64,000 bases of DNA from Rutpela maculata (GCA_936432065.2 OW386286.2:119611902-119675901); one strand, 5' to 3'. Positions 1 through 10,095 are shown, numbered from the stretch's first letter. Numbers and translations: made by a program. Notes: generated by a model from the sequence alone, not told the origin.

Positions 1-264
1 AAAGCTCGTTATGACCGTAAGTCCAGTTCAGGAGGATTCAAGGCGGGAGATCTGGTTTGGCTGTACAATCCTCAAAGAAAGAAAGGAAAGTCCCCGAAGC
101 TTCAACCGCCTTGGGAAGGACCGTACTCTGTCATCACCCGAATCAATGACGTTGTGTATCGAATTCAACGAAGCAAAAAGTCCAAGATGAAGATCGTACA
201 CCTAGACAGACTGACGAAGTATGTGAAAGAGGCTGAATTGCCTGACCGGGACGTTCAGGCTTAA
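1..264 (+). CDS. Gypsy-type integrase C-terminal end (partial)
   Basis: The reading frame is open from base 1 to the TAA at 262-264 and gives 87 residues, so the 5' part lies outside the window. It contains VWLYNPQRKKGKSPKLQ, PWEGPYSVI and KIVHLDRL. These match the C-terminal end of the pol polyprotein of Gypsy LTR retrotransposons, after the integrase catalytic core, where an SH3-like chromodomain-substitute module binds DNA. The stop is followed by a purine-rich tract and then the 3' LTR, the expected order for Gypsy. No frameshift is visible, so this copy may be fairly young. Subfamily is not determined. Confidence 0.85.
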   Translation, partial: KARYDRKSSSGGFKAGDLVWLYNPQRKKGKSPKLQPPWEGPYSVITRINDVVYRIQRSKKSKMKIVHLDRLTKYVKEAELPDRDVQA

Positions 265-428
265 GGAGGGGTAGTGTAATATATTGCAACCCCTTCAGAT
301 TTAAGGTTATGTTGGTTGCACTGAAAAGTAGGCACAGAATTCAGTAGTTCGGATGTCTGAATGTGGAAAGAACTTACTAGAAAGTCTAGAGTAATGACAT
401 ATCTGTTCTGGAACTGTCTAGAGTATGG

Positions 429-512
429 TGACGTCATCAGAGAAGCTTCGAGATCTGTCATCTTTAGGTATATAAAGCATGGAGTAAAGCAGAGTAGAAG
501 TTCAGTTCAGTT
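429..512 (+). promoter_or_regulatory. LTR promoter: CRE palindrome, TATA box, initiator
   Basis: TGACGTCA, the CREB/ATF palindrome, lies at 429-436. TATATAAA is at 469-476, and two overlapping TCAGTT initiator-like sites at 502-512 lie about 33 bp downstream, the normal spacing for arthropod core promoters. Transcription would start near 503 and run rightward; in the 5' LTR the same unit would drive the element. Confidence 0.6.
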
Positions 513-606
513 TAGATAGCAAGAGTAGTAAGATCAGAACAGAGTAAACTGAATTGTAGTACACAGTGTATTATGAGCCAAGTAATTATTGTTGTAATTA
601 GTAGCT

Positions 607-612
607 AATAAA
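607..612 (+). terminator. LTR polyadenylation signal
   Basis: AATAAA lies about 105 bp after the predicted transcription start inside the LTR, as expected for the R region, with a T/G-rich stretch following. Confidence 0.5.
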
Positions 613-699
613 TTAGTGTTTAGTGTTACCCTGGTTGTTATAATTTCCGAACCCACGATACAGGGTGTTTACAAAAAGGGTGTAAGCACGTCACAATAC

Positions 700-1750
700 A
701 AATTATACATCTTCAGAATTTGTATAGATGTATACAGGACTATATTTATTTTTAAGAGCATTATAAGCACATCAATATAGAGAATAAATATAAATAAAAC
801 ATACACTTAAAAATAAATTTTCTCGAATTTATATTATTTCAACTTCCTTAAATACGAATCTAGACAAATGAAAGCAGTAGATACGTTCACTGGTTTTAAA
901 TTCAAATTATAATCTTTATTTTGTTGGCACATGGCACACCAAACAACGCAGACATCAACAAAAACTGGTTTTGGCTTTAACTACACTAATAAAATATTCC
1001 TTCAGTTGGAGGATCTTTTTAAAAATGCATTTGCTGCACCCTGTGCTAGTATGTCGCTTGTTCAGATGTAGATTATTTTAATTATATAAGAATCTTTATA
1101 ACTACTTTAGTAAGTATAGGAAAAAGAGATTAAATAGAAGTTATTTTTTTTATATTGCATTCCCTCAGGCTACTTATGTGTTGATGCTGACAGATCATTA
1201 ATAAATAATCAACACAATAAATTATAACAAACACTTATTGAATCTTTAACGGATAAAATATACTTTGACATCATATTCTTCCGGCTTTCTTTGGCTTCCT
1301 ATTAAACAATAATTTATGGTAATAGTGTTTCATAATTATTCAATTAATGTTTATTAGTTCTATATAAAATATAAAATAATATTTTATACGGCATAGTATT
1401 TATTACCATTAACTTAATATGGTTGCATTGAGTTAATGTGATTTTTTTCATATAAAAGCCATAAATCATTTATATGACATAATTCTCTTACATACTATAC
1501 AATACCCAATACTAACATTATAAACTACATTTTAGATATTGACACTGTCTACTATCTCTGACTACTACTCTGAATTTCAAATCCTATTTTTTCCACTACT
1601 AATGATTACCTGTCATAAACCTTTTTATAGACAATTGTAACTTTTTTTAGATTCTTTCAAATATGATTAATGAACCAAGAATTATTTTTGAAATATTGTC
1701 GTATGTAATATCACTAGTGCTTAAAATTTTATCGAAAATTTTTTCGAAAG
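700..1750. other. AT-rich stretch, no gene recognised
   Basis: Low-complexity AT-rich sequence. I see no open frame with protein similarity, no obvious inverted repeat and no RNA gene. Confidence 0.5.
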
Positions 1751-1753
1751 CGT

Positions 1754-1882
1754 GTTGCCTGGTAATATAAAGAGTGCAAATTGGCAGTTTATTATCTGAT
1801 TAAATCCCGACCGCTTTAGCGGGAGGGATTTAATCTTTGATAATAAACTGCCAATTTGCACGAGTTATATTAACTAGGGAAA
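1754..1882. mobile_element. Long hairpin / MITE-like palindrome
   Basis: A perfect 23-bp inverted repeat pairs 1774-1796 with 1839-1861. Inside it an 11-bp perfect pair (1798-1808 with 1825-1835, GATTAAATCCC) and a 4-bp pair (CCGC/GCGG) close a small loop. Outside it, complementarity continues imperfectly (CCTGGTAATATAAAG against CCCTAGTTAATATAAC). The whole folds as one stem of about 60 bp. It looks like a very short fold-back MITE, or a terminal palindrome of the repeat that starts just to its right. Confidence 0.7.
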
Positions 1883-1886
1883 CTTA

Positions 1887-1945
1887 GCTTGAGAAAAAAT
1901 TTTTAGATAAAGTTTAAAGCACGAGTGGTATTTGTGGAGAATATT
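1887..1945 (+). repeat. Dispersed repeat F, partial copy
   Basis: The segment ending CACGAGTGGTATTTGTGG and AGAATATTTCACG closely matches 60232-60300. Only the first about 60 bp of the repeat is present here; the rest is lost or diverged. Confidence 0.6.
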
Positions 1946-2795
1946 TCACGAATAAATAATTCATTAAATATATCTTCAATATTATGTTCAGTAATTAATT
2001 GCCTTCAGATGTTTCCTTGTTGCTTTTTAGAGATTACTCACCTTTATCTTCAATTTCATCATTTACCTCACATAAAAATGCATTTCCAAAGCGACTCATC
2101 TAATAAAAAACAAAGTAGGTTTAAATTATGACAATCAAGAAAAACAATATACGTTAAACCATAGGTACTGTAACTTATAAGACTAGTCATGACAACAAAG
2201 CACGCTTCGACCAATCACATTACCGGTGAAATCACACAAATTGCATATTACCATTCTATCCCTTTTACGTTCTAAGGCTGCCGGCTCAGATGGTATGGTA
2301 CCGCCCATCTAGTAACGCTAGCTTAACTTAGTTACTAGCCTAAACAGTGAATTGAATTATTATATTAAAGTGTTTATTAATATGTATTTATGTATTTAAT
2401 CCTCGTTTCTAATTTGAGAAGTTTGATAGTTAAGTTAAGGTTTACTTGTTTAAGTAGAGAGACTTTAAGTACAACGAATTATAATGTATATAGTGATACT
2501 GCAGAGTTTTGATTTTCCAAATAAGTGTTAGCTGCTTTGTAATGATTGATGAATTACAATACGTAAGTACCTACATTTGTGTATTTATCATGAAATAACT
2601 GATTTGTCTGCTTCGTAGATATTCATATTTAATTTTAGTTGTGAAAAATATTTTGTAATTATGTTAGGTATTAAGCCATTGAAAGCTGTGTACCTATAAC
2701 TTGTCCCGAACCTATATAAGTTCCACACAGCATTGGCTTTTTAGTTATTAATACAATACTACAATTTACAATTTACGTTAACAATTAGTAATAAG
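1946..2795. other. No gene recognised
   Basis: Mostly AT-rich sequence with one more complex patch at 2195-2330 that I cannot assign. A loose inverted repeat (AAGCCATTG... / ...AGCATTGGCTT) lies around 2672-2740 but has too many mismatches to call. Confidence 0.4.
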
Positions 2796-3030
2796 CTAGA
2801 GAAAATATTTATAGATAACATTTAAAAGCACGATTTGTCCTATTTGCCGAAAACATGTCACGACACAAAAAGTCAAAAAATTTTCGCAATATTTGCCGCT
2901 GCAGTGACCTAAAAAATTAGAGCGATAAATTTTGCATATTGGTCCTGTCAAAAGCAGATCTAGCTTGAATTACCACTAATAATGACGTTTGATTGGTGCA
3001 ATGTTGTGAAAAAACGGGCTCTCATTGGCT
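2796..3030 (+). repeat. Dispersed repeat F, copy
   Basis: Shares with 60232-60469 the order: TTTATAGATAA, AAAGCACGA, a segment ending in TTGCATATTGGTCCTGTCAAA, then CCACTAATAATG, TTTGATTGGTGCAATGTTGT and AAAAAACGG. Overall similarity is moderate with small indels. No open frame and no terminal repeats are seen, so this is an unclassified non-coding interspersed repeat. Confidence 0.7.
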
Positions 3031-4010
3031 ATAGCGTTAATGAGTGAAATAATCATTGTAAATTTGGTTTTTCGTTCTACTTAATGTGTTCTGATTCACG
3101 ACGTATTCAATGCTTCTTAATATAAGCTATAAGAGTAGTTGCCTTTATTGATTCTCCAATAATATGTATGTGTATACAATTAGTCCCTAGCTGTACGTGC
3201 ACCCCCCCACCGATCCTTGGGGACAATGTTTTTTGGCGTATAATATAACTTTATAATATTAACATAACAAAAAATAAAATAAACGGGCACTTAGGGCGGG
3301 CTCCCGTAGTAAATAAAGCTCTGTAAAACTTTTCATGATGCTGACTATGATTCTTCAATCACCAATTAGTGTCGAAGATAGAGACGATTGCTAAACATAA
3401 CTGATGGTCGAGCTTTCCAAAAGAAATTATTGTATACATAAGTAAAGTCAACACATTAACCCTTTGCGGACTAGTGGCTATCCTGTGTAACCCCCTTATG
3501 TATGCAAAAATGAATTTGACAAATAATGAATTAATGAAATAAAGAAATTTTGTGAGTTTTGTGATGAAAAAACTTTATCTTTTTTTCATTATCTGAAATA
3601 ATATTGAGAATCGTTTGTCAAGGGTTATTTGATTTTATGTATTTGATAGAACAATGATGTCTCAAGGTTCCACGTGTAGAGATACGCAGCAATGAAGATC
3701 CACTAGTAAAACATATTTGAATCCATTGAAATAAAAATTAGTAGTAGAACTGGTATCTTCACTACGAAAAGTTTTTCCAATTCATATAAGAAGTCTCTCA
3801 GAGTAGACGACATCTTACGTATATTGATGATAATCATAAGGTTCTTAAGGACTATAATCGTATCCAATGTCGTTTTTTATTAGCCCTCAAAGGGTTAATT
3901 TACGAAGAACCAAATATCCTGTGGGTTTCTCCAAACGATAATATCACACTAGCAGTTCAAGAAATACAAAGCTAGAGATGTAGAAATGTGAAAAACCTTG
4001 GATATAATTA
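3031..4010. other. No gene recognised
   Basis: AT-rich non-coding sequence. I see no supported coding frame and no paired repeat. Confidence 0.4.
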
Positions 4011-4190
4011 ATAGATGAAACGAACTTACATCAGTGAAGTTCGATCTAGGATATATTAGCGCCTCGTCGAAGATCATGATATGTAGTACTCCACTTTGAG
4101 TACAATAGAACACACACTTTAAAGCAAAGGTTGTGTATCCTAGACCATTCCTTATCAAGATATCGGTCTAAGAAGTCTTTCTATTTAAAG
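4011..4190 (+). repeat. Inverted repeat flanking recombinase remnant, left
   Basis: GCGCCTCGTCGAAGATCATGATATGTA, the ACACACACTTTAAAG core and the GTATCCTAG segment match the reverse complement of 5042-5165. A shorter direct copy of its first part lies at 4262-4346. These units bracket the tyrosine-recombinase fragment, so they could be (split) terminal repeats of the same element. Confidence 0.6.
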
Positions 4191-4586
4191 CATTTACTTT
4201 ATGTTCCAACTAAACAGGTAAGGGTGGGATGGGAGTGATCTTCTTCGGAAAGGTGCTAATATAATCAAAATTGAACTTCACTTAAGTAAGTTCGTTTGAT
4301 TTATTAATAATATTACGCGCCTCGTCTTCAAAGATCATGATATGTAAATGTTTAAAGTAAGTTATGTTTTTACGAAAGAAGAAGAAATAAAGTTTATTAA
4401 GTACATCACGAAACTTTAGTATACACAAACATTAATAACAGTAGGTAACTAAACCTTTAACGAAACTATTGTTAGTCCATTTCAATCGACAGTCATTTGA
4501 AAAAATACTTATTGGTACTAAAATATAAAAAAAGAGTATGGGATACACCGTATCTTAAGAAAATAAGAAAAGTATCCTATAGTGAG

Positions 4587-4799
4587 TCATGTCATCAATA
4601 TAGCTTTTGCAAATAAGTCATTGTTGTTAAGAGGTCTTCTATAGAAATTTGTGAAAGTATGTGACTGCGATATCCATCCTGTGGTCTTCCCAATAATATC
4701 CACACGAACTCCATTTCTAGCTGCAGCTGAAGTTGAAGCATGTCTAGTACTACGGGCGGAAAATCTGGTAGTATCAAGGTCACTCTTCTGTGGAGTCAT
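4587..4799 (-). pseudogene. Tyrosine recombinase C-terminal fragment
   Basis: This minus-strand frame encodes about 70 residues with ARSTRHASTSAAA, then GKTTGW, then HTFTNFYRRPL. The pattern S-x-R-H-A-S-T-S-A-A, a GW, and a tyrosine in TF-x-x-FY-x-R-P is the C-terminal signature of eukaryotic transposon-encoded tyrosine recombinases, with the R of box II and the nucleophile Y near the end. Such enzymes are carried by DIRS/Ngaro retrotransposons and by Crypton-like DNA transposons, which cut and rejoin DNA without DDE chemistry. Only the last third is present and no partner reverse transcriptase is recognisable nearby. Inverted repeats on both sides (4011-4190, 5042-5165) fit DIRS better, but this is inference. 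Confidence 0.65.
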
Positions 4800-5041
4800 T
4801 TCAATTCATCTACTGATAGTTGGAGAAGAAGCTTTGCCGTGATAAATAGGGCATAATTATTTGTACCTTTAAGGTCTTTGGTCTCATTTAGGTAGGTAAT
4901 TAAAGTCTTTGCTGCACACACCATGGGATTTCATCGAAAAAGGGAAAATGGTTGCGGTTTGTTATGCCCAAATGTTTTAATCTTGGCAGTTATTTTGATT
5001 TCAACGTGGCATGTTGTCAAGCGACACACGAAGGAAGAAAG

Positions 5042-5165
5042 ACATCATAGACCGAGAAGTGGCCTAGGATATACAACCAAATTTTCTTTAAAGTGTGTGT
5101 GTCATCATACCCAGTGAGGAGTATTACATATCATGATCTTTAGAAACGAGGCGCGTAATATAATT
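5042..5165 (-). repeat. Inverted repeat flanking recombinase remnant, right
   Basis: The reverse complement reads GCGCCTCGTTTCTAAAGATC, then ATGATATGTAATACTCC, ACACACACTTTAAAG and GTATATCCTAGGCC. These line up with 4060-4175 in the same order. Divergence is higher than for a recent insertion. Confidence 0.65.
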
Positions 5166-5319
5166 GCAGAAATTTAAAGCGACGTACAAGCTAGAAAAAA
5201 TTTGAAGGCTCAAGATATCAACACTGTTTAGAATAGATAGACGAGGAAAATTCAGTGTCTTTGTCGAAAAGATAAAAAATAACAATTTTCATCTATAAGA
5301 GTTGGAGTCACATGCTGAG

Positions 5320-5695
5320 CTCAACAAAAGCAACAATCTTTTTAAAACAATAAGAGTGATTACACATAAATTTAAATCTAAGCCGTAAACAATCACAGAT
5401 TGAAAGCTTTTTTAATGTAACCATCCTGAGGCAGAAGACAACAGGCAGCAGGATTACGAACGCAAAAAGACAATACTGAAATTGGAAGTGGAGGCATCCA
5501 TACAAAAACTAAAAACTGGCAAGGCATATCACGTCCGAAGTGTTTAAGTTACTTGATGAAGAAGTAAGAATCCTCCACAGAATATGCTAAAAAATGTGGG
5601 AGACAGAAATCCAGCCCATGATTGGAGAACCTCAATCTTTGTGCCATTACATAAAAAGAGAGCGACATATATCGTTGTCATTAAGATCACACAAT
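5320..5695 (+). pseudogene. LINE reverse-transcriptase fragment (RTE-like)
   Basis: Read with two frame changes, the plus strand gives LFKTIRVITHKFKSKP, then EVEASIQKLKTGKA, then EVFKLLDEEVRILHRIC followed by a stop and WET, then DWRTSIFVPLHKKR. These are the linker after the endonuclease and the first reverse-transcriptase blocks (IKKLK-x-GKAPG..., WP-x-W...PLHKKG) of RTE-like non-LTR retrotransposons. The catalytic FADD block is absent. Short, heavily mutated relic. Confidence 0.65.
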
Positions 5696-5833
5696 ATTAT
5701 GATACATATAATATATTATATATTATTATACATAATATATTATATAAAATATTCTTCAATCTAGACAGCACTATCTGGCTTGGCAAATACCTTTTGAGAA
5801 ATCTGGCTTTGTTAAAAGACGGTTACTAGAGAA

Positions 5834-6252
5834 CCAGTGCTGGGCGAGTACCGGAGATAATATGATAATATGATAATATGATAATATGATAATATGATAA
5901 TATGATAATATGATAATATGATAATATGATAATATGATAATATGATAATATGATAATATGATAATATGATAATATGATAATATGATAATATGATAATATG
6001 ATAATATGATAATATGATAATATGATAATATGATAATATGATAATATGATAATATGATAATATGATAATATGATAATATGATAATATGATAATATGATAA
6101 TGTGATAATCATGAGATCTCGAGTATGAGTACCGTGCTAATGTACTCTAAAGTACCAAGTAACGAGTACTCATATATCAAACGAGTATAAGTACTGAGTA
6201 GTACTCTAAAATCCAAGAGTACCTGCCAAACCACGAGTACGAGTAGTTACTC
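5834..6252. mobile_element. hAT-like end with GAGTAC subterminal motifs
   Basis: CAGTGCTGGGCGAGTACC at 5834-5851 fits the hAT terminal pattern CAGNGNTGGGC. The following 400 bp contain many GAGTAC/GTACTC and GAGTA motifs, typical of subterminal transposase-binding repeats. A matching right end is not seen, so the element is truncated. The octamer satellite at 5856-6110 has expanded directly behind the terminus. Confidence 0.5.
5856..6110. repeat. Octamer satellite (GATAATAT)n
   Basis: About 31 nearly perfect tandem copies of GATAATAT, with decay only in the last two units (GATAATGT, GATAATCA). The even sequence suggests recent expansion. The 8-base period gives an open frame without meaning for protein coding. 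Confidence 0.95.
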
Positions 6253-6914
6253 TATATTTTACGTAATACGATTAATTGAAGTATATACAAGCCTATCTTC
6301 GTCAGACATTTTAGTAAGATTGTTAAAAAAAAGGAGAATGCATAGGACCGATTTTGTTAACACCAGGTTTAAGAATGTTGCATGCATGTTTAGCGAGATT
6401 ATATATATTATATTGTAACTCTTGAATGGGCGAATTGATTTTTTTCAAATTTGGTGTAGTGATATGGGATGAAGTTTCCAATTACATGATGTAAAGAACG
6501 AAAATCGCCGATTTCCGGTTTCGACGCAATGACATGAAAACCAAATTTTTAAATGGGACAACTTGTATGTTTCTGAATATTTGGATGATGCTGGCCAAAA
6601 TACATATGATAATATTTTGATTTCCAAAAAATATAGATTTTTTTAATTTTCAGTTTTAATAGAAGGCCGCAATTTTTCCAAAATTGTTAAAAATCAGTCT
6701 GAAAGTACTGACATTAAACACGATTTATTCTTCATTAAGTTCAACGATATTGGATTTTCAACGAAAACTATTTTTTTTTACAAGCTTTTATTTAACTTGC
6801 TTTGTATGTATGTTTGTTTAGTCAAATCTTGCAAGTCAATTTTAAAACAGTTATCACCAACCGATTGAGCTGAAATTTTGCATACACGTTTAGTTTGGAT
6901 GACGATGCATGGTT

Positions 6915-7205
6915 AGCTAAGTGACGTCATTCTAAATTCAATATGGAGGACTCCCAAAGATGGCGGACCAGCTATTTTTGATGCACCCCCCATGATATGG
7001 GTATCAAATGAAAGAGTTTGCTGAGAATACGAAAATAAAGTGACGTCACACTAAATTCAATATGGCGGACGCTGGCGCACCAATTATTTTTTATGCACCC
7101 CATATCATGGGTATCAAATGAAAGAGTTTGCTGAGAAGAATACGAAAATAAAATGACGTCTCACTAAATTCAATATGGCGGACGCCCCAAGATGGCGGAC
7201 AAAAG
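6915..7205 (+). repeat. Tandem repeats of about 115 bp with ATGGCGGA
   Basis: Three units start with TGACGTCA (6922), TGACGTCA (7041) and TGACGTCT (7154). Each continues with CTAAATTCAATATGG and GGA, and the first two also share GGGTATCAAATGAAAGAG, TTTGCTGAGAA and ACGAAAATAAA. The AAGATGGCGGA and ATATGGCGGA motifs resemble YY1/Pleiohomeotic sites. This block type is frequent in arthropod interspersed repeats; its function is unknown. Confidence 0.8.
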
Positions 7206-7349
7206 TTTTTAGTTTTAACACTATAATTTGATCGTATAGTGTATTCGCTGATATGTTGCATTCTAAGAAATGGTGAAGGATTCGGTTTAAACTATAAGTT
7301 TTATATCGGATAGGAACGACGCAATGAATATATAAAACTAATTAAAGCG

Positions 7350-7672
7350 TAGCTAAAAATTTAAAAATTAAATTAAATGTAAAAAAAAATTTAAAAACAA
7401 GCTCTTATTATTTAGGTGTACTAAAACGAAAAAAATAAAAACAAAAAATATTAATTGTCTTAAAAGCTTGTCGCGTGAATAGAAATAAAAAAAACTTACT
7501 TAGGTACCTACTCACAATCTCCGTCAAAAAAAATTAATGCCTGTATGAACTTCTCGTGCGCGACAAACTTTTAAGACACTTATTTTTTTTTTATTTTTTT
7601 TTTCGTTTTAGTACAGATAAATAATAAAAGGTTTTTAAAAAAGTTTTTTTTACATTTAATTTTATTTAAATG
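7350..7672. mobile_element. Nested fold-back element
   Basis: An inverted repeat of about 115 bp pairs 7350-7475 with 7555-7672. It includes AAATTAAATGTAAAAAAAA, TGTACTAAAACGAAAAAA and GTCTTAAAAGCTTGTCGCG against its near complement, with an 80-bp centre. It lies inside the larger 6415-8003 element, so it was probably inserted later. No coding content. Confidence 0.7.
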
Positions 7673-8152
7673 GAACTCTTATGGACAACCTGTTATTTAA
7701 TTAGATCTTTAAATATACGAAGAAAATGATATGCATAATTCCTTCCCTTTATAATTAAAAAAATAATACAATTTTTATTAATATTTTTTGAAAATCAAAA
7801 TGATATTTGAGGGTTAGATCATATGTATTTTAGTCAGCAGGATCCAAATATGCAAAAATATACAGGTTGTTCCATTTAAAAATTTGATTTTCATGTCAAT
7901 TGCATTGAAACAGGTCGGCCATTTTGGCTCTTTACATCATTAATTTCATCCCATATCACCACTCTAAATTGAAAAGAAATCCATTAGCCCATCCGAAAGT
8001 TACAAGTGTCCCTATCAGCAGAGCTACCCGGTATATATAGTAAGGTCAGGGTTGGAACGTATTTTCTTTAAAGAAAGTAAGAAAAGTAACTGATAGATGC
8101 ATATTTTGGTTAAAAATATTTTATTTTCAGTTTTATTAGAAAAATATAAAAT

Positions 8153-10095
8153 AAAAAATCGGCAGATACTGGAAGCGGCTTGAACCTCCCCACACGGTGA
8201 ATCCAAATCGGCTGTGTTTGGATATTACATCGGAAATCAGAGCATTAAGCAAACAGATAAATTACATGTGACTTTGGAGTCATTTATTTCATGGACAAAT
8301 ATCGAACGAACTGAAGTGGAATACAAGCAGCTGTTAAAACATAACCTCTCATGTTTGTTTATGTTGCATGTTAATCAATTGCCGGATATTATAAGGGTAT
8401 TAACAAATAACGTTTCGAAGATTTTGTAGAACATTGAATAGCGAATAAAAATAATGCAGAATTTAGCCCAAATGACACTCTAACCTCAACAAGTCAATAA
8501 CATTATGGACAGTTCAAGCGGACTACGTATGCATCAAATTAAAATCTTCCTGCACGATCAAAAAGGCCCTAACAAGTTGAGCTTCGTCTGAGTTCGTTAT
8601 TTTGTAATATTCGAACGTTTCAGATTTAGCTCGGTTAGCTCGATTTGCATTAAATGAACGATTGTGACGCGTGCCATTAATCAGACGTAATATCCGAACA
8701 CGGCTATAAACAATTATTACCATTAAAAAAAACCAACTAAAATGAGTCTTGACATTGCCAAAATATTTGGGTTGATTTGTGACCAGTGCAGCATTTTTTC
8801 ATGTAGTTTTTGCGTTTTAAAGGTTTTTAATATGAGTTTTTTGTAAAGAATTGTTTAATGTGTCTTATTACATTTTTTCGTGATAATATTATTGACTATA
8901 ATTGGAAAAAATGCCTGATATGTGAATAGTAGTGGGTTGTGGACATCGTGGAAATCATGACAAGGTTAGCTTTTACCGTCGTGAATTTTAAATATTTCCC
9001 TCATATAAATAATCTGTCGAGAAAACGACGTCAAAGATGGATAGCCGCGATTAAAAGGGATGATCCATCGTTTTTACATCTCGATTTTCCATCTTGATTT
9101 TCCAACACCAACTTCTTAAAAAACTCACTTTGCATAATTAAATAAAGTTTATTCTTGAAAACAATCAAAAACGCCTTGCCACAATCCACAAAAAACACTA
9201 TATTGTAAAAATTTCAAGATACTTAGCCAGGCCGACGGAAAAACACAAACTGTTTTGACAAACGTTTAACTACTATCAACAAATGTTTGACCGCAACGCA
9301 AAGTTGGGACTCACGTGGTTTGGATTGCCTAATTGTTGATTAATAAAAATAGACAGCTAATTACAGATTTCCAACCTACAAAAAGAGTCCTATTTTATTA
9401 GGACAAAGTATTTAGAACTTCATAAACATTACACTGTACTAGATATTAGTTGAAAGTACGGGAACCAGGCAGAAATTTTAATAATAGCTACGTAATATTC
9501 TTAAATCTTAAGAAATAAATATTTTTCAGGTTAGCTGTGACGTCACGTATCATAACCTATAAATCAACATTCACAAAGATTACCAACCCAAATATTTTCG
9601 ACAGATGGCAAAATACATTTTCCCCTAACAATAATACCAATCATATTTTTTGGATGCTGTCATGTGTGGACATATAACGAATTCTTTTTAATTTTTCTAA
9701 CGGAAACGAAATCGAAGTGTGATATATCGTGATATATCGTTGAAATTGAAATTTTTACTGCTTTTCAATGGTTCGATTACAAATTGTAAGTAATCATAAA
9801 ATAAGCAACTTGTTGTGCCAAAACGGCACTAGACGTAATCCGATCTCAACCAAAACCTTTTCAGATCTTCTGGAGCACTAAAGAAACCCTCATGCAAAGT
9901 TTAATCCAAATCCGTTTAGTACCTTCGCCGCTATCGTGCTAACATACATACTTACACACACACACACAGACATTTTTTAAAAACCACTTTATTGGGTTCC
10001 TGGGACCTCAAAACGTAAATATTTGATATTATCTCAATTTTAAATTTTGGACTAAATGTAGTAACCTCCCACAATTTTATTGTGGGGAGGTTAAA
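8153..10095 (+). mobile_element. Repeat family A, copy 1 (longest)
   Basis: Starts AAAAAATCGGCAG-ATACTGGAAG and ends with a hairpin, AACCTCCCACAA / TTGTGGGGAGGTT (10063-10092). The same start, order and end recur at 40811-42095 and, inverted, at 22518-25327 and 60470-60982. Shared inner landmarks include CAACCTACAAAAAGAGTCC, GGGAACCAGGCAGAAATTTT, GCCAAAACGGCACTA, a CGCCGCTATCGTG segment and a (CA)n tract. Both ends carry AACCTCCCCACA-type sequence in opposite orientation, which suggests short terminal inverted repeats. Only this copy has the 8760-9345 segment with a THAP remnant, so shorter copies may be deletion derivatives. Confidence 0.8.
8911..9105 (+). pseudogene. THAP-domain remnant
   Basis: From ATG at 8911 the frame reads MPDM, a TGA, then IVVGCGHRGNHDKVSFYRREF. 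After a one-base shift it continues KYFPHINNLSRKRRQRW and IAAIKRDDPS. This matches the N-terminal THAP zinc finger: C-x(2-4)-C, the SFYR.FP segment, and the R-x-RWI-x-A motif. The TGA sits where the first zinc-binding cysteine should be, one base from TGC or TGT. The C-x2-H end is missing. THAP domains bind DNA in P-element, Kolobok and Harbinger-like transposases. The fragment suggests, but does not prove, that family A belongs with one of these. Confidence 0.75.

Larger units (their letters stand above)
275..695 (+). mobile_element. 3' LTR of the Gypsy element
   Basis: A purine-rich polypurine tract (AAGGAGGGG, about 263-272) precedes a TG start at 275. The region then has a TATA box at 469-476, an initiator-like TCAGTT near 502, and AATAAA at 607-612, which is the U3-R-U5 order of an LTR. 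A terminal CA is available at 694-695, though an end at 673 or 700 is also possible because no second LTR is in view. Length about 420 bp suits a Gypsy LTR. Confidence 0.65.
6415..8003. mobile_element. 1.6-kb element with long imperfect inverted ends
   Basis: The left arm (6415-6632) matches the reverse complement of 7784-8003 through GATATGGGATGAA, GATGTAAAGA, ACATGAAAA-CAAATTTTTAAATGG, ACAAC-TGTAT, ATATTTGGAT-x-TGCTG and AAAATACATATGAT. That is over 200 bp of diverged terminal inverted repeat. No transposase frame is present. A tandem repeat block (6915-7205) and a second hairpin (7350-7672) lie between the arms. Non-autonomous DNA transposon or fold-back element; superfamily unknown. Confidence 0.75.

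Noticed and set aside
1774..1861. CRISPR-like or terminator-like palindrome
   Set aside because: A single hairpin without repeats and spacers, in an evidently eukaryotic genome; a fold-back element explains it better.
2672..2740. Inverted repeat AAGCCATTG...AGCATTGGCTT
   Set aside because: Pairing needs several gaps; below what I would call a hairpin.
5771..6112. 113-codon minus-strand frame with a repeating LSYYHIII peptide
   Set aside because: It is the octamer satellite read in one frame; an 8-base period always stays open if the unit lacks stops.
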